From NCBI RefSeq assembly GCF_014645835.1, contig NZ_BMMM01000007.1, forward strand, positions 364,251 through 428,250: a DNA stretch of 64,000 nucleotides, read 5' to 3'. Each line of letters starts with the position of its first letter. The stretch's first letter is position 1. The notes below the pieces were generated by a model, which did not search any database, was not told where the DNA came from, and was given only the letters and a program-made list of their open reading frames with translations. The position numbers and the translations under genes were made by a program. Shown here one piece after another: positions 11,766-20,378 of this stretch. This DNA is from Streptomyces albiflavescens (GTDB lineage: Bacteria > Actinomycetota > Actinomycetes > Streptomycetales > Streptomycetaceae).

Positions 11766-13471
11766 GGCCCGGCCTGGTCGGAGACGAACCCGGGGAGGGC
11801 CCAGGCGAGGGAGCCGGCGCGGGGGCAGTCGCGGGGGCAGGCGCCGCGGTGGAGGCCGCGACAGCAGGACCAGCCTCGACGAAGCCCGGGACAGCGGAAC
11901 CCGCGACAGCAGGACCAGCCTCGACGAAGCCCGGGACAGCGGAACCCGCGACAGCAGGACCAGCCTCAGCGAAGCCCGGGACAGCGGAACCCGAGGTGGC
12001 GGGCCCCGGGATGGCGGAGCCCGGGGCCGTGGAGCTCCTCCTGGAGGCGCTCGCCACGATGACGTCACGCTTGGCGGAATCCGGCTGCGCGGAATCCGGC
12101 GTGGCGGAAGCCCTCGCCGAGCCGCTCGGCACGGCGAGGCCCTGCTCGGTGGAACCCCATACGGAGGAGCTCCTCTCGCGTCGGACCAGCACGGCGGCAC
12201 CCAGCACGGCGGCACCCGCCACGACGAGGCCCGCCACGACGACCCCCCGCTCAGCCGCGCCCCGCGCCAAGGAACCCCCCACGGCGGCGCTCCCCACAGC
12301 GGCACCCCGCGCCGAGGGGCTCGCCCCCGCTCTTCGCGCGAAAGCGCCGCGGACGCGCCCCCGCCGTATCGAGGGGCTCCTCCTCGGGCTCGCCGCAGGT
12401 GACGCCGCCGGGTGGCCCGCCGCGCGGCACCGGGCCGCGCGGATGCCCGAGTGGACGCGGCGGCTGACGCGGGAGCTGGACACGTTCGCGGAGCAGAACG
12501 CGACGACAACGCTGCCCGTGCCGATCGCGCTGAACCAGCCACCGGAGCCGCTGCGGCTCGGCCCGTCGGACGACGCGGAGTGGGCGGCGTTCGCGGCGGA
12601 GGCCGTGCTGCGAGCCGGGGAGGGCAGCGCCCTCGGGGACCTGAGCCGGGAGCGGCGGATGCGGGCGTCCATCGACCTGTCGTGGAACGCCATCGCCAGC
12701 GAGGTCGCGGCCGCGGCCGAGCGCGCCCCCGAGGTCGAGTCCGCGCTGCTCCCCCTCCGCGCCCGAATCTCCGTACGGGCCGGACTCGGCAACCTCGCCA
12801 CCGGCCTGCGCCCGCCCGCCACCGGCCACGACAATCCCCATTACTTCGACGACGCGGCCTGCGTACGGGCCTGCGTGCTCGCCGTGGCGCACCCGGGCGA
12901 CCCCCGACTCGCCGCGGAGCTCGCGGAGTTCGACGCCCGTTACACCCAGGACGGCGACGGTGTGCACGGCGCCCGCGCCATGGCCTCGGCACTGGCGCTC
13001 GCCCTGGCCGGGGCCGAGGTCGACGCCTGCGTGGACGCCGCCCTCGGCGAACTGCCCGAGTCGACGGAGATCGGTCGAAACGCCCGGCACGCGATCCAGC
13101 TCGCCCGCGACAGCGAGGGCACCTTCGCTCTCGTCCCCCTGCTGGAGCACCAAATCGTCGACCACGTCTACAGCTATGGCATCGCGGCCGCCGAAACCGT
13201 CCCCGTCGCCCTCGCCCTCGCCAGTGCCGCGCGCGGCCGGATCGCCGAGGCGGTGCCCGCCGCCGCGTGTCTGTCCCGGGTCGCCGACTCGGCACCCGCG
13301 CTCGCGGGTGCGCTCACCGGCGCGCTCGGCGGCGGCGACGCGATCCCCGCCGCCTGGCGCGACGCCTGCCGCACCCTCTCCGGCTGCGCGTTGCCCCGCC
13401 TCACCGGCACCGATCTCATCGGACTCGCCGATCTGCTGGAAGCGACGGAACTGGCCATCCCAGAGGGATGA
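11762..13471 (+). CDS. ADP-ribosylglycohydrolase-like protein with degenerate motifs and repetitive linker (paralogue 2)
   Basis: A 569-residue protein. Residues 1-200 are a low-complexity Ala/Pro/Thr segment that includes three exact or near-exact 15-residue repeats (ATAGPASTKPGTAEP). The ARH-like core starts near residue 203 (IEGLLLGLAAGDAAGWPA). Compared with its neighbours the metal motifs are worn: SDDAEW replaces TDDT, and VADSAPALAGALTGALGG replaces GRDADTTAAVAGAL. It may be catalytically weak or act as a partner of the other paralogues. The GTG start overlaps the previous stop; an internal start nearer the core is possible but none is clearly better. Confidence 0.75.
   Translation: MRPGLVGDEPGEGPGEGAGAGAVAGAGAAVEAATAGPASTKPGTAEPATAGPASTKPGTAEPATAGPASAKPGTAEPEVAGPGMAEPGAVELLLEALATMTSRLAESGCAESGVAEALAEPLGTARPCSVEPHTEELLSRRTSTAAPSTAAPATTRPATTTPRSAAPRAKEPPTAALPTAAPRAEGLAPALRAKAPRTRPRRIEGLLLGLAAGDAAGWPAARHRAARMPEWTRRLTRELDTFAEQNATTTLPVPIALNQPPEPLRLGPSDDAEWAAFAAEAVLRAGEGSALGDLSRERRMRASIDLSWNAIASEVAAAAERAPEVESALLPLRARISVRAGLGNLATGLRPPATGHDNPHYFDDAACVRACVLAVAHPGDPRLAAELAEFDARYTQDGDGVHGARAMASALALALAGAEVDACVDAALGELPESTEIGRNARHAIQLARDSEGTFALVPLLEHQIVDHVYSYGIAAAETVPVALALASAARGRIAEAVPAAACLSRVADSAPALAGALTGALGGGDAIPAAWRDACRTLSGCALPRLTGTDLIGLADLLEATELAIPEG
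11856..11990 (+). repeat. 45-bp tandem repeat inside paralogue 2, three copies
   Basis: Three consecutive 45-bp units begin at 11856, 11901 and 11946 (start CCGCGACAGCAGGACCAGCC). The first two are identical; the third differs in the run CCTCAGCG. A fourth, truncated and diverged unit follows. The period is a multiple of three, so copy-number change keeps the frame and lengthens the linker. Confidence 0.9.
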
Positions 13472-13478
13472 TTCGGGC

Positions 13479-14648
13479 ATGATGCCCAAAGGAGAAGGAA
13501 CCGGAACCCTCGACGAACGGATCATCGGAGCCCTCGTCGGAGCCGCTGTCGGCGACGCGCTCGGCGGCCCCGTCGAGGGGTACTCCCCCGAGCAGATCAC
13601 CGAACGCCACGGCGGCCGCGTCCACGGCATCGTCGGCCCCTGGAACGGCGACGCCTGGCGCACGGCCCGCCCCATCGCCCCCTACCACAAGGGCGACGGG
13701 CACGTCACCGACGACACCTTGATGACCCATGCGCTGGTACGGGTGTACGCCACCGTCCGCGACCACCTCGACGCGTACGCCGTCGCCGAACACCTCGTCC
13801 CCGACCTGATGGGCGCCCCTCGCTGGATCCCTGAACTGGAGGCCGAGGCCCTCCCCCTCCAGCGGATCTTCCTCGCGGAGAAGTGGCTGGTGGCCCGCCT
13901 CCACTACGGCCATGTGGACCCCCGCGAAGCAGGCACCGGCAACATCGTCAACTGCGGCGCCGCGATGTACATGGCCCCGGTCGGCCTGGTCAACGCGGCG
14001 AACCCCCCGGCCGCGTACGCCGAGGCGCTCGACATCGCGGGCGCCCACCAGTCCTCGTACGGGCGTGAGGCGGCGGGGATCTTCGCGGCGGCGGTGGCGG
14101 CGGCCTGCACGCCCGGGGCGACCCCGGACTCGGTCGTGTCCGCCTGTCTGGCCCTGGCGAAGGACGGCACGCGTTCGGCCATCCAGGCGGTCTGCGAAGT
14201 CGCCGCCCGGCATACGGACTTCGAGTCGGCACTGGGCCCGCTACGAGAGGCGGTGGCCCCTTACGACACGGTGGGCCCCGACTACCGGTCCCCGTCCCTC
14301 GGCGCCCGCCGCCCGTCCCGCCTCCACTCCATCGAGGAACTCCCCATCGCCCTGGGCATGTTGGTGGTCTCCGGCGGCGACTACCGCCATGCCGTCCTCG
14401 GATCGGTCAACTACGGCCGCGACTGCGACTCCATCGCCACCATGTCCGGCGCTCTCGCCGGTGCCCTCGGCTCTCAGGTCCCCCACGACTGGGCGAAGAC
14501 GGTCGCGGAGTCGAGCCGCCTCGACCTGGACGCCCCGGCGCGGACCCTCGCCGAGGTCACCCACGAGATCTTCGAACGGGACCTACGCCGTCGCCGCACC
14601 CACGAGTCGGCGTACGCGGCGTTGACGGGAACGTCATGCTCCGACTGA
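13479..14648 (+). CDS. ADP-ribosylglycohydrolase-family protein (paralogue 3)
   Basis: A 389-residue enzyme with the best-preserved ARH motifs of the set: GALVGAAVGDALGGPVEGY (about residues 18-35), TDDTLM (77-82) and GRDCDSIATMSGALAGALG near the C-terminus. Two adjacent ATG codons (13479, 13482) are possible starts; GAGGG lies just upstream. The start is 7 bp after the previous stop, and the end overlaps the next gene by 13 bp. By family it should be a metal-dependent ribosyl-glycohydrolase; the substrate cannot be read from the sequence. Confidence 0.88.
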   Translation: MMPKGEGTGTLDERIIGALVGAAVGDALGGPVEGYSPEQITERHGGRVHGIVGPWNGDAWRTARPIAPYHKGDGHVTDDTLMTHALVRVYATVRDHLDAYAVAEHLVPDLMGAPRWIPELEAEALPLQRIFLAEKWLVARLHYGHVDPREAGTGNIVNCGAAMYMAPVGLVNAANPPAAYAEALDIAGAHQSSYGREAAGIFAAAVAAACTPGATPDSVVSACLALAKDGTRSAIQAVCEVAARHTDFESALGPLREAVAPYDTVGPDYRSPSLGARRPSRLHSIEELPIALGMLVVSGGDYRHAVLGSVNYGRDCDSIATMSGALAGALGSQVPHDWAKTVAESSRLDLDAPARTLAEVTHEIFERDLRRRRTHESAYAALTGTSCSD

Positions 14649-16045
14649 CCTGGATCCAACCGGAGGACCTCCTCGGCCACGAACTCCACCAGGCGGCGCA
14701 GGACGGCCGCGAGCCGGGCGCCATCGCGAGGCGCTGGCGAGCGGCGGGCGGCCACGAGGCCCCGCTCCGCGCAGGCGCGTCCCCGACTCCCGCGTCCCCC
14801 TACCTCCGGATACTGGCAAAAGACCTCTTGGACGAACTGGCGGACCTGCCCGGCACCTTGGCGGACCACGAGCCGACGAGCCTGCGCAAGATCAAGGCCC
14901 GTTGCCCGCACTGGCCGGCCGCCGTGGCTGAGGGTGGGCACAGCGGCACCTCGCAAGCACCGGGCCGCGCGACCCGCCCCCGGGAAACCCCCACCCAGGC
15001 CGGCCTGGAAGCAGCCTGGCTGGGCAGAGCCGTCGGCTGTCTGCTGGGCAAACCGGTGGAGAAGCTCCCCCTGCAAGGGATCCGAGACCTGGCCCGAGCC
15101 ACCGACAACTGGCCCCTGCACACATGGTTCACCGCACGCGGCGTCCCCGCCGAGCTGCTGCACACCTACCCCTGGAACAGACGCTCCGCCCCCACCTCCC
15201 TCGCCGAAAACATCGACGGCATGCCGGAGGACGACGACCTCAACTTCCCGCTCCTCAACATCCTGTTGCTCCAACGCCACGGCAGGACCTTCACCACCAC
15301 GGACGTGGCGCGCCTCTGGCTGGACGAACTCCCGGCCGGCCGCACCTTCACCGCGGAACGCATCGCCTACCGCAACCTCCTCACCGGCATCGAGCCCCCA
15401 CGCACGGCCCGTCACCGCAACCCGTTCCGCGAATGGATCGGCGCCCTGATCCGCGCCGACGTGCACGGCTGGACGAACGCCGGCGACCCGGCCGCCGCCG
15501 CGGAACAGGCTCACCGCGACGCCACCCTCACCCACACCGCCAACGGCGTCTACGCGGCGATGTTCACGGCAGCCACCATCGCCGAGGCAGCCACCGGAGC
15601 GAGCGACGCGCACGCATGCCTCCGCACCGGCCTCACCGTCGTCCCGCCGGCCTCCCGCCTGGCCCGGGCGATCCGTCACGCCGTCCAACTCGCCGGCACG
15701 ACAGCGGACTTCGACACCGTCGTCGACGAACTGCACACCACCCACTCCGCCTACCACTGGGTCCACGCCGTCCCCAACACCGCCCTGATCGCGGCCGCCC
15801 TCACCCACGCGGACGGCGACTTCACCGGCTCCATCTGCCGTGCGGTGTCGGGCGGCCTGGACACGGACTCGAACGGCGCGACGGCCGGCAGCATCGCGGG
15901 CCTGCTCGCCGGCGCCCCCGGCGCCCTCCCCGACCGCTGGACAAGCCCCCTCAAGAACCGACTGGCCACCTCGATCGCCGACTTCAACGGCATCGGCTTC
16001 GACATGCTCGCCCACCTCACGCACCGGGAGACCCGTCGCCCATGA
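14636..16045 (+). CDS. ADP-ribosylglycohydrolase-family protein (paralogue 4)
   Basis: A 469-residue protein. About 120 N-terminal residues are not recognisable as a known domain (MLRLTWIQPEDLLGHELHQA). The ARH core follows, with AVGCLLGKPVEKLP (about 132-145), PEDDDLNFP (198-206) and GGLDTDSNGATAGSIAG near the end. All acidic metal ligands are present, though the second motif is DDDLN rather than DDT, so this is a different subgroup from paralogues 1 and 3. It overlaps the previous gene by 13 bp and shares ATGA with the kinase gene, so expression is tightly coupled. Confidence 0.85.
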   Translation: MLRLTWIQPEDLLGHELHQAAQDGREPGAIARRWRAAGGHEAPLRAGASPTPASPYLRILAKDLLDELADLPGTLADHEPTSLRKIKARCPHWPAAVAEGGHSGTSQAPGRATRPRETPTQAGLEAAWLGRAVGCLLGKPVEKLPLQGIRDLARATDNWPLHTWFTARGVPAELLHTYPWNRRSAPTSLAENIDGMPEDDDLNFPLLNILLLQRHGRTFTTTDVARLWLDELPAGRTFTAERIAYRNLLTGIEPPRTARHRNPFREWIGALIRADVHGWTNAGDPAAAAEQAHRDATLTHTANGVYAAMFTAATIAEAATGASDAHACLRTGLTVVPPASRLARAIRHAVQLAGTTADFDTVVDELHTTHSAYHWVHAVPNTALIAAALTHADGDFTGSICRAVSGGLDTDSNGATAGSIAGLLAGAPGALPDRWTSPLKNRLATSIADFNGIGFDMLAHLTHRETRRP

Positions 16046-16962
16046 CCCACATCGCCGTACTCGGCAGCACGAACATGGACCTCGTCGCGTACGTCGCCAA
16101 GGCCCCGCAGCGCGGAGAGACCGTGACGGGACGCGAGTTCCGTACGGTCCCCGGCGGCAAGGGCGCCAACCAGGCGGTGGCCGCGGCGCACGCGGGCGCC
16201 GACGTCTCGTTGATCGGAGCGGTGGGCGCGGACAGCTTCGGCAGCCAGCTCCGGTCCACGCTGGAGCACTCGGGTGTGGACACCGACCATCTGCGCACCA
16301 CCGAGGGCCCGTCCGGCACGGCACACATCGTCGTGGACGACGAGGGCGGCAACGCGATCGTCGTCATCCCCGGCGCGAACGGCACCGTCACCGCCCTCGC
16401 CCCCGGCGACGAGACCCTCGTCGCCACCGCCGACGCGCTGCTGCTCCAGCTCGAAATCCCGCTGGACGCGGTCGTCGCGGGCGCCAAGGCCGCGCGCCGC
16501 CACGGCGTCCGTACGATCCTCACTCCCTCCCCCGCCCAGCCCCTGCCGCCGCCGCTCCTCTCCTCCATCGATCTACTGGTGCCCAACGAGCACGAGGCCG
16601 CGGCGCTCACCGGTGTCACGGACCCCCGCGAGGCCGCCACCGCGCTGCTCGACCAAGTCCCGGAAGTCGTCGTCACGTTGGGCTCGGCGGGCAGCCTGTA
16701 CGCGGCCCGTGGCGCCGCGCCCCTCACCGTGCCCGCGCCCCAGGTGACCGCCGTGGACTCGACGGGCGCGGGCGACACCTTCGTCGGCACCCTCGCGGTG
16801 GCGCTCGCCGAGGGCCGGGAGATGTCGGAGGCGCTCGTGTGGGCGTCGGCGGCTGCCGCGCTGTCGGTGCAGCGGCCCGGGTCGTCGTCCTCGATGCCGT
16901 ACCGCTCCGAGATCGACGCCCAGGCGGCGCAGCACACACAGCACCCGCGGCACACCTCATGA
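16042..16962 (+). CDS. rbsK: ribokinase-like PfkB-family sugar kinase
   Basis: A 306-residue PfkB carbohydrate kinase closest in appearance to ribokinase. It shows the N-terminal GSTNMDLV, the first family signature GGKGANQAVAAA (38-49), and the second, DSTGAGDTFVG, with the catalytic base Asp245. Ribokinase makes ribose 5-phosphate from ribose and ATP in the cytoplasm. Its place directly behind four ribosyl-glycohydrolase paralogues, with an ATGA overlap, suggests it phosphorylates the ribose or ribosyl product they release; that link is inference. A nucleoside or other pentose could also be the substrate. Confidence 0.88.
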   Translation: MTHIAVLGSTNMDLVAYVAKAPQRGETVTGREFRTVPGGKGANQAVAAAHAGADVSLIGAVGADSFGSQLRSTLEHSGVDTDHLRTTEGPSGTAHIVVDDEGGNAIVVIPGANGTVTALAPGDETLVATADALLLQLEIPLDAVVAGAKAARRHGVRTILTPSPAQPLPPPLLSSIDLLVPNEHEAAALTGVTDPREAATALLDQVPEVVVTLGSAGSLYAARGAAPLTVPAPQVTAVDSTGAGDTFVGTLAVALAEGREMSEALVWASAAAALSVQRPGSSSSMPYRSEIDAQAAQHTQHPRHTS

Positions 16963-18164
16963 GCGGGCACCCCGAACGGAGCGGCCCGCTCACCGGTCTG
17001 CGCGTCCTCGACCTGGCGACCCTCTTCGCAGGACCGCTCGCCGCCACCATGCTCGGCGACTTCGGTGCGGAGGTCATCAAGGTCGAGCATCCGGCCAAGC
17101 CGGACCCTTCCCGGGGCCACGGCCCGTCGAAGCACGGCGTCGGCCTCTGGTGGAAGCTCCTCGGCCGCAACAAGCGCACGATCACGCTCGACCTGTCGAA
17201 GTCCGGCGGCCGCGAGACCCTGCTGCGGCTCGCCGCCACCACCGACGTGATCATCGAGAACTTCCGCCCCGGCACCCTGGAGAAATGGGACCTGGGCTGG
17301 GCGGAGCTGTCGGCCGCCAACCCACGGCTCGTACTCGCACGCGTCACCGGCTTCGGCCAGTTCGGCCCGTACGCGCACCGCCCCGGCTTCGGCACACTCG
17401 CCGAGGCGATGAGCGGCTTCGCGGCGATCACCGGCGAACCGGACGCCCCGCCGACCCTCCCGCCCTTCGGCCTGGCCGACTCGATCGCGGGCCTGGCGAC
17501 GGCGTACGCGGTGATGACCGCGCTGACGGCCCGCGACCGCACCGGCGAGGGCCAGGTGATCGACATGGCGATCATCGAACCGATCCTGACCGTCGTCGGC
17601 CCGCAGCCGATCTGGTACGACCAGCTGGGCCACGTCCAGCCGCGCACCGGCAACCGCTCCGCGAACAACGCGCCGCGCAACACCTATCGCACGGCGGACG
17701 GTTCCTGGGTCGCGGTCTCGACGTCCGCGCAGTCGATCGCCGAGCGGGTGATGCGGCTGGTCGGGCGCCCGGACCTGATCGCCGAGCCGTGGTTCGCCTC
17801 GGGCGCGGACCGGGCGCGCCACGCGGACGTCCTCGACGGGGCGGTCGGGGCCTGGATCGCCCGCCGCACTCGCGCCGAGGTCCTGGAGGCCTTCGAGAAG
17901 GCGGAGGCGGCGGTGGCCCCCATCCAGGACGTACGGGACGTCATGACCGACCCGCAGTACGCGGCCCTGGACACGCTCACCACGATCGACGACCCCGAAC
18001 TGGGCCCCCTGCGCATGCAGAACGTCCTCTTCCGCCTCTCCGCCACACCCGGTGCGATCCACTGGGCGGGCCGCCCGCACGGCGCGGACACGGAGACAGT
18101 GCTCGCCGAACTGGGCCTGACGGAGCCCGAGATCTCCGCCCTGCGAGCGGAGGGTGCCCTGTGA
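16959..18164 (+). CDS. CaiB/BaiF family (class III) CoA-transferase
   Basis: A 401-residue family III CoA-transferase. It begins with the typical LTGLRVLDLATLFAGP and GDFGAEVIKVEHP, carries NKRTITLDL, and has the catalytic aspartate that forms the acyl-enzyme anhydride, Asp174 in GLADSIAG. Such enzymes move CoA between carboxylic acids. It overlaps the kinase gene by ATGA and the lyase gene by GTGA. Paired with a CitE-like lyase it would be suited to activate a hydroxy-dicarboxylic acid and cleave it; the actual acid is unknown. Confidence 0.9.
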   Translation: MSGHPERSGPLTGLRVLDLATLFAGPLAATMLGDFGAEVIKVEHPAKPDPSRGHGPSKHGVGLWWKLLGRNKRTITLDLSKSGGRETLLRLAATTDVIIENFRPGTLEKWDLGWAELSAANPRLVLARVTGFGQFGPYAHRPGFGTLAEAMSGFAAITGEPDAPPTLPPFGLADSIAGLATAYAVMTALTARDRTGEGQVIDMAIIEPILTVVGPQPIWYDQLGHVQPRTGNRSANNAPRNTYRTADGSWVAVSTSAQSIAERVMRLVGRPDLIAEPWFASGADRARHADVLDGAVGAWIARRTRAEVLEAFEKAEAAVAPIQDVRDVMTDPQYAALDTLTTIDDPELGPLRMQNVLFRLSATPGAIHWAGRPHGADTETVLAELGLTEPEISALRAEGAL

Positions 18165-18997
18165 CCGCGGAGTTCCCCCTCACGTGGCTCTACGTTCCTG
18201 GAGACCGCCCCGAGGTCGTGGTCAAGGCCCTCGCCTCAGGAGCCGACGTCGTCCTCGTCGACCTGGAGGACGCGGTCGCCCCGGACCGCAAGGAGTACGC
18301 CCGTGCGGCCACGGCCGACCTGCTCTCCGAGCCACCGCCCGTGCCGGTCCACGTCCGGGTGAACGCCCTCGACAGTCCCCTGGCCGGCACCGACCTCAAG
18401 ACCCTGGCCCCGCTCCCCGGCCTGTCCGGTCTCCGCCTGCCCAAAGTGGGCTCGCCGGCCGACGTCGTACGGGTCGCGGAGGACGCCACCCCCGCGGAGG
18501 GTGGGGCGATCCCCGTGTACGCCCTCCTGGAAACCGCCCTCGGGGTGGAACACGCCTTCGCCATCGCCTCGTCGCACCGCGCACTGCGCGGCATCGCCAT
18601 CGGGGAATCCGATCTGCGGGCCGACCTGGGCGTACGGGACGACGCGGGCCTCGACTGGTCGCGCGCCCGCGTGATCGTGGCAGCCCGCGCGGCGGGCCTG
18701 CCCCCGCCGGTGCAGTCCGTCTACCCGGACATCCGCGACGTGGAGGGTCTCGCCGCGTCCTGCGCCCACGGCCGCGCCCTGGGCTTCCTCGGCCGCGCGG
18801 CCATCCATCCCCGCCAGTTGCCCATCATCGAGCGGGCCTACCTCCCCACCCCCGCCGAGATCGACTCCGCCGAGGCCATCGTCAAGGCTGCCGCCAACGA
18901 CTCCGGCGCCCAGGCCCTCCCCGACGGCCGCTTCATCGACGCAGCGGTAGTAGTCGGCGCCCACCGCACCCTCGCCCTGGCCCGCCGCCTGAGCTGA
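18161..18997 (+). CDS. HpcH/HpaI-CitE family lyase (CoA ester lyase-like)
   Basis: A 278-residue CitE-like protein. The barrel signatures are LYVPGDRPEVVVKA at the N-terminus, VDLEDAVAPDRK (about 33-44), VRVN with Arg66, LLETALG with the metal ligand Glu124, and GESDLRADLG with the second ligand Asp151. IHPRQ follows near residue 216. Family members cleave or form beta-hydroxyacyl-CoA such as malyl- or citramalyl-CoA. It is the last gene of the ARH operon (GTGA overlap) and ends before a strong hairpin. Confidence 0.88.
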   Translation: MTAEFPLTWLYVPGDRPEVVVKALASGADVVLVDLEDAVAPDRKEYARAATADLLSEPPPVPVHVRVNALDSPLAGTDLKTLAPLPGLSGLRLPKVGSPADVVRVAEDATPAEGGAIPVYALLETALGVEHAFAIASSHRALRGIAIGESDLRADLGVRDDAGLDWSRARVIVAARAAGLPPPVQSVYPDIRDVEGLAASCAHGRALGFLGRAAIHPRQLPIIERAYLPTPAEIDSAEAIVKAAANDSGAQALPDGRFIDAAVVVGAHRTLALARRLS

Positions 18998-19009
18998 CAC
19001 CCCCACCGG

Positions 19010-19190
19010 TCAGGGACGCGGGAAACTGCGCGACAAACCCCCACCGGTCAGGGGCGCGGGGAACTGCGCGACAAGCCCCCACCGGCCCGCACAGAGTGAA
19101 CAACCCAGGGGGTCTGGGGGGCGAAGCCCCCCAGATACGGGAACGGGCAGGGGCGGAGGGGGCGAAAAACCCTGGGGCCGGCAGCGGCGG
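19010..19190. repeat. dispersed Streptomyces-type intergenic repeat, copy A
   Basis: It contains two to three tandem modules of the form CACCGGTCAGGGRCGCGGG + AACTGCGCGACAA, then GGGGGTCTGGGGGGCGAAGC and GATACGGGAACGGGCAGGGG. A related copy lies at 41870-41966. Sequences like this are common between Streptomyces genes and often lie at operon ends. Confidence 0.7.
19113..19135. terminator. hairpin after the ARH-CitE operon
   Basis: A perfect 10-bp stem, TCTGGGGGGC and GCCCCCCAGA, around the loop GAA. It is about 115 bp after the lyase stop and between convergent transcripts, so it can act in both directions. Confidence 0.7.
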
Positions 19191-19197
19191 GGGCACA

Positions 19198-19237
19198 CGA
19201 AGGGGGCGCCGCGTCCTGGAACGCGGCGCCCCCTTCG
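19198..19237. terminator. hairpin after lgt
   Basis: A perfect 17-bp stem: CGAAGGGGGCGCCGCGT pairs with ACGCGGCGCCCCCTTCG around the loop CCTGGA. It sits 20 bp downstream of the lgt stop on the minus strand and is probably the lgt terminator, also usable from the other side. Confidence 0.85.
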
Positions 19238-19256
19238 ACGTACTGAAAGCAGCCCG

Positions 19257-20258
19257 TCAGCTCTTCTTGGCCGCCTCGGCCTCGGCCTCGGTCTCCGTGA
19301 CCGACTCGGCAGCCTCGACCGACTCGGTCGACTCGGCGGACTCGACCGCCCCCTCGCCCTCGGCGTCACCCGCCTTGTCGAGGTCGACGGAGTCACCCGC
19401 GACCGCACGCTCGTCCTCGCTGTCACCGCCACCGGACGCGTCCACGTCGGGCTCCACCACTTCCTCACGCCCCGGCCGAAGGCGCGAGGAGATGACGATG
19501 TAGAGCACCGCGAGGACGAAGACACCCATCGCGGTCCAGTCATTGAGACGCAGGCCCAGGATGTGGTGCGCGTCATCGACGCGCATGTACTCGATCCAGC
19601 CTCGGCCGACACAGTACGCGGCGACGTACAGGGCGAACGCCCGCCCATGGCCCAGCTTGAAGCGACGGTCGGCCCACAGGACGAGGAGGCCGACGCCGAT
19701 GCACCACAGCGACTCGTACAGGAATGTCGGGTGGTAGTACCCCGGCACCCGCCCGTCGGTGGAGGACGTAATGTGCAGCGCCCACGGAACGTCCGTCGCC
19801 CTGCCGTACAGCTCCTGGTTGAACCAGTTGCCCCAGCGCCCGATCGCCTGCGCGAAGGCGATACCGGGTGCGACGGCGTCGGCCCACGCGGGCAGCGGGA
19901 TGCCACGGCGGCGACACCCGATCCACGCGCCCAGCGCACCGAGCGCGATCGCGCCCCAGATGCCGAGTCCGCCCTCCCAGATCTTGAAGGCGTCCACCCA
20001 GTCACGGCCCTCGCTGAAGTACAGCTCGTAGTCCGTGATCACGTGGTAGAGCCGACCGCCGACGAGGCCGAAGGGGACGGCCCAGACCGCGATGTCGGCC
20101 ACCGTGCCGGTCCGCCCTCCCCGGGCGACCCAGCGCTTGTTGCCGAGCCAGACGGCTACGAAGACGCCGATGATGATGCAGAACGCGTAAGCGCGCAGCG
20201 GAATGGGGCCGAGGTGCAGCACACCGCGCGACGGGCTGGGAATGAAGGCAATTTCCAT
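19257..20258 (-). CDS. lgt: prolipoprotein diacylglyceryl transferase
   Basis: A 333-residue membrane enzyme that transfers a diacylglycerol from phosphatidylglycerol to the lipobox cysteine of prolipoproteins, the first step of lipoprotein maturation. The start ATG (20256-20258) gives MEIAFIPSPSRGVLHLGPIP, the usual N-terminus. Multiple spans, GGRLYHVITDY and the Lgt signature GRWGNWFNQELYG are present. The C-terminal 70 residues are an acidic, repetitive Glu/Ser/Ala tail typical of actinobacterial Lgt. It is followed by a strong hairpin and preceded by the DsbA-like gene on the same strand. LspA, the next step in the pathway, is encoded at 61.7 kb. Confidence 0.97.
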   Translation of the reverse strand: MEIAFIPSPSRGVLHLGPIPLRAYAFCIIIGVFVAVWLGNKRWVARGGRTGTVADIAVWAVPFGLVGGRLYHVITDYELYFSEGRDWVDAFKIWEGGLGIWGAIALGALGAWIGCRRRGIPLPAWADAVAPGIAFAQAIGRWGNWFNQELYGRATDVPWALHITSSTDGRVPGYYHPTFLYESLWCIGVGLLVLWADRRFKLGHGRAFALYVAAYCVGRGWIEYMRVDDAHHILGLRLNDWTAMGVFVLAVLYIVISSRLRPGREEVVEPDVDASGGGDSEDERAVAGDSVDLDKAGDAEGEGAVESAESTESVEAAESVTETEAEAEAAKKS

Positions 20259-20328
20259 GGCAAGGTCGACGCTACCGTGCCGGACACCACCCACGGCAAG
20301 CGGCCCGACAACGGGTCCATAACGTGCG

Positions 20329-20361
20329 GGTGCCCCCGGCCTGCCGACGGCCGGGGGCACC
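20329..20361. terminator. hairpin after the DsbA-like gene
   Basis: A perfect 13-bp stem: GGTGCCCCCGGCC pairs with GGCCGGGGGCACC around TGCCGAC. It lies 18 bp beyond the stop of the gene at 20379, between it and lgt. Confidence 0.8.
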
Positions 20362-20378
20362 AGGGGCCTGCGAGGGAC

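Noticed and set aside
11590..12402. Alternative frame through the 45-bp repeats giving an Arg/Gly-rich protein
   Set aside because: All frames stay open in such repeats; only the chosen frame continues into the ARH core and overlaps both neighbours correctly.
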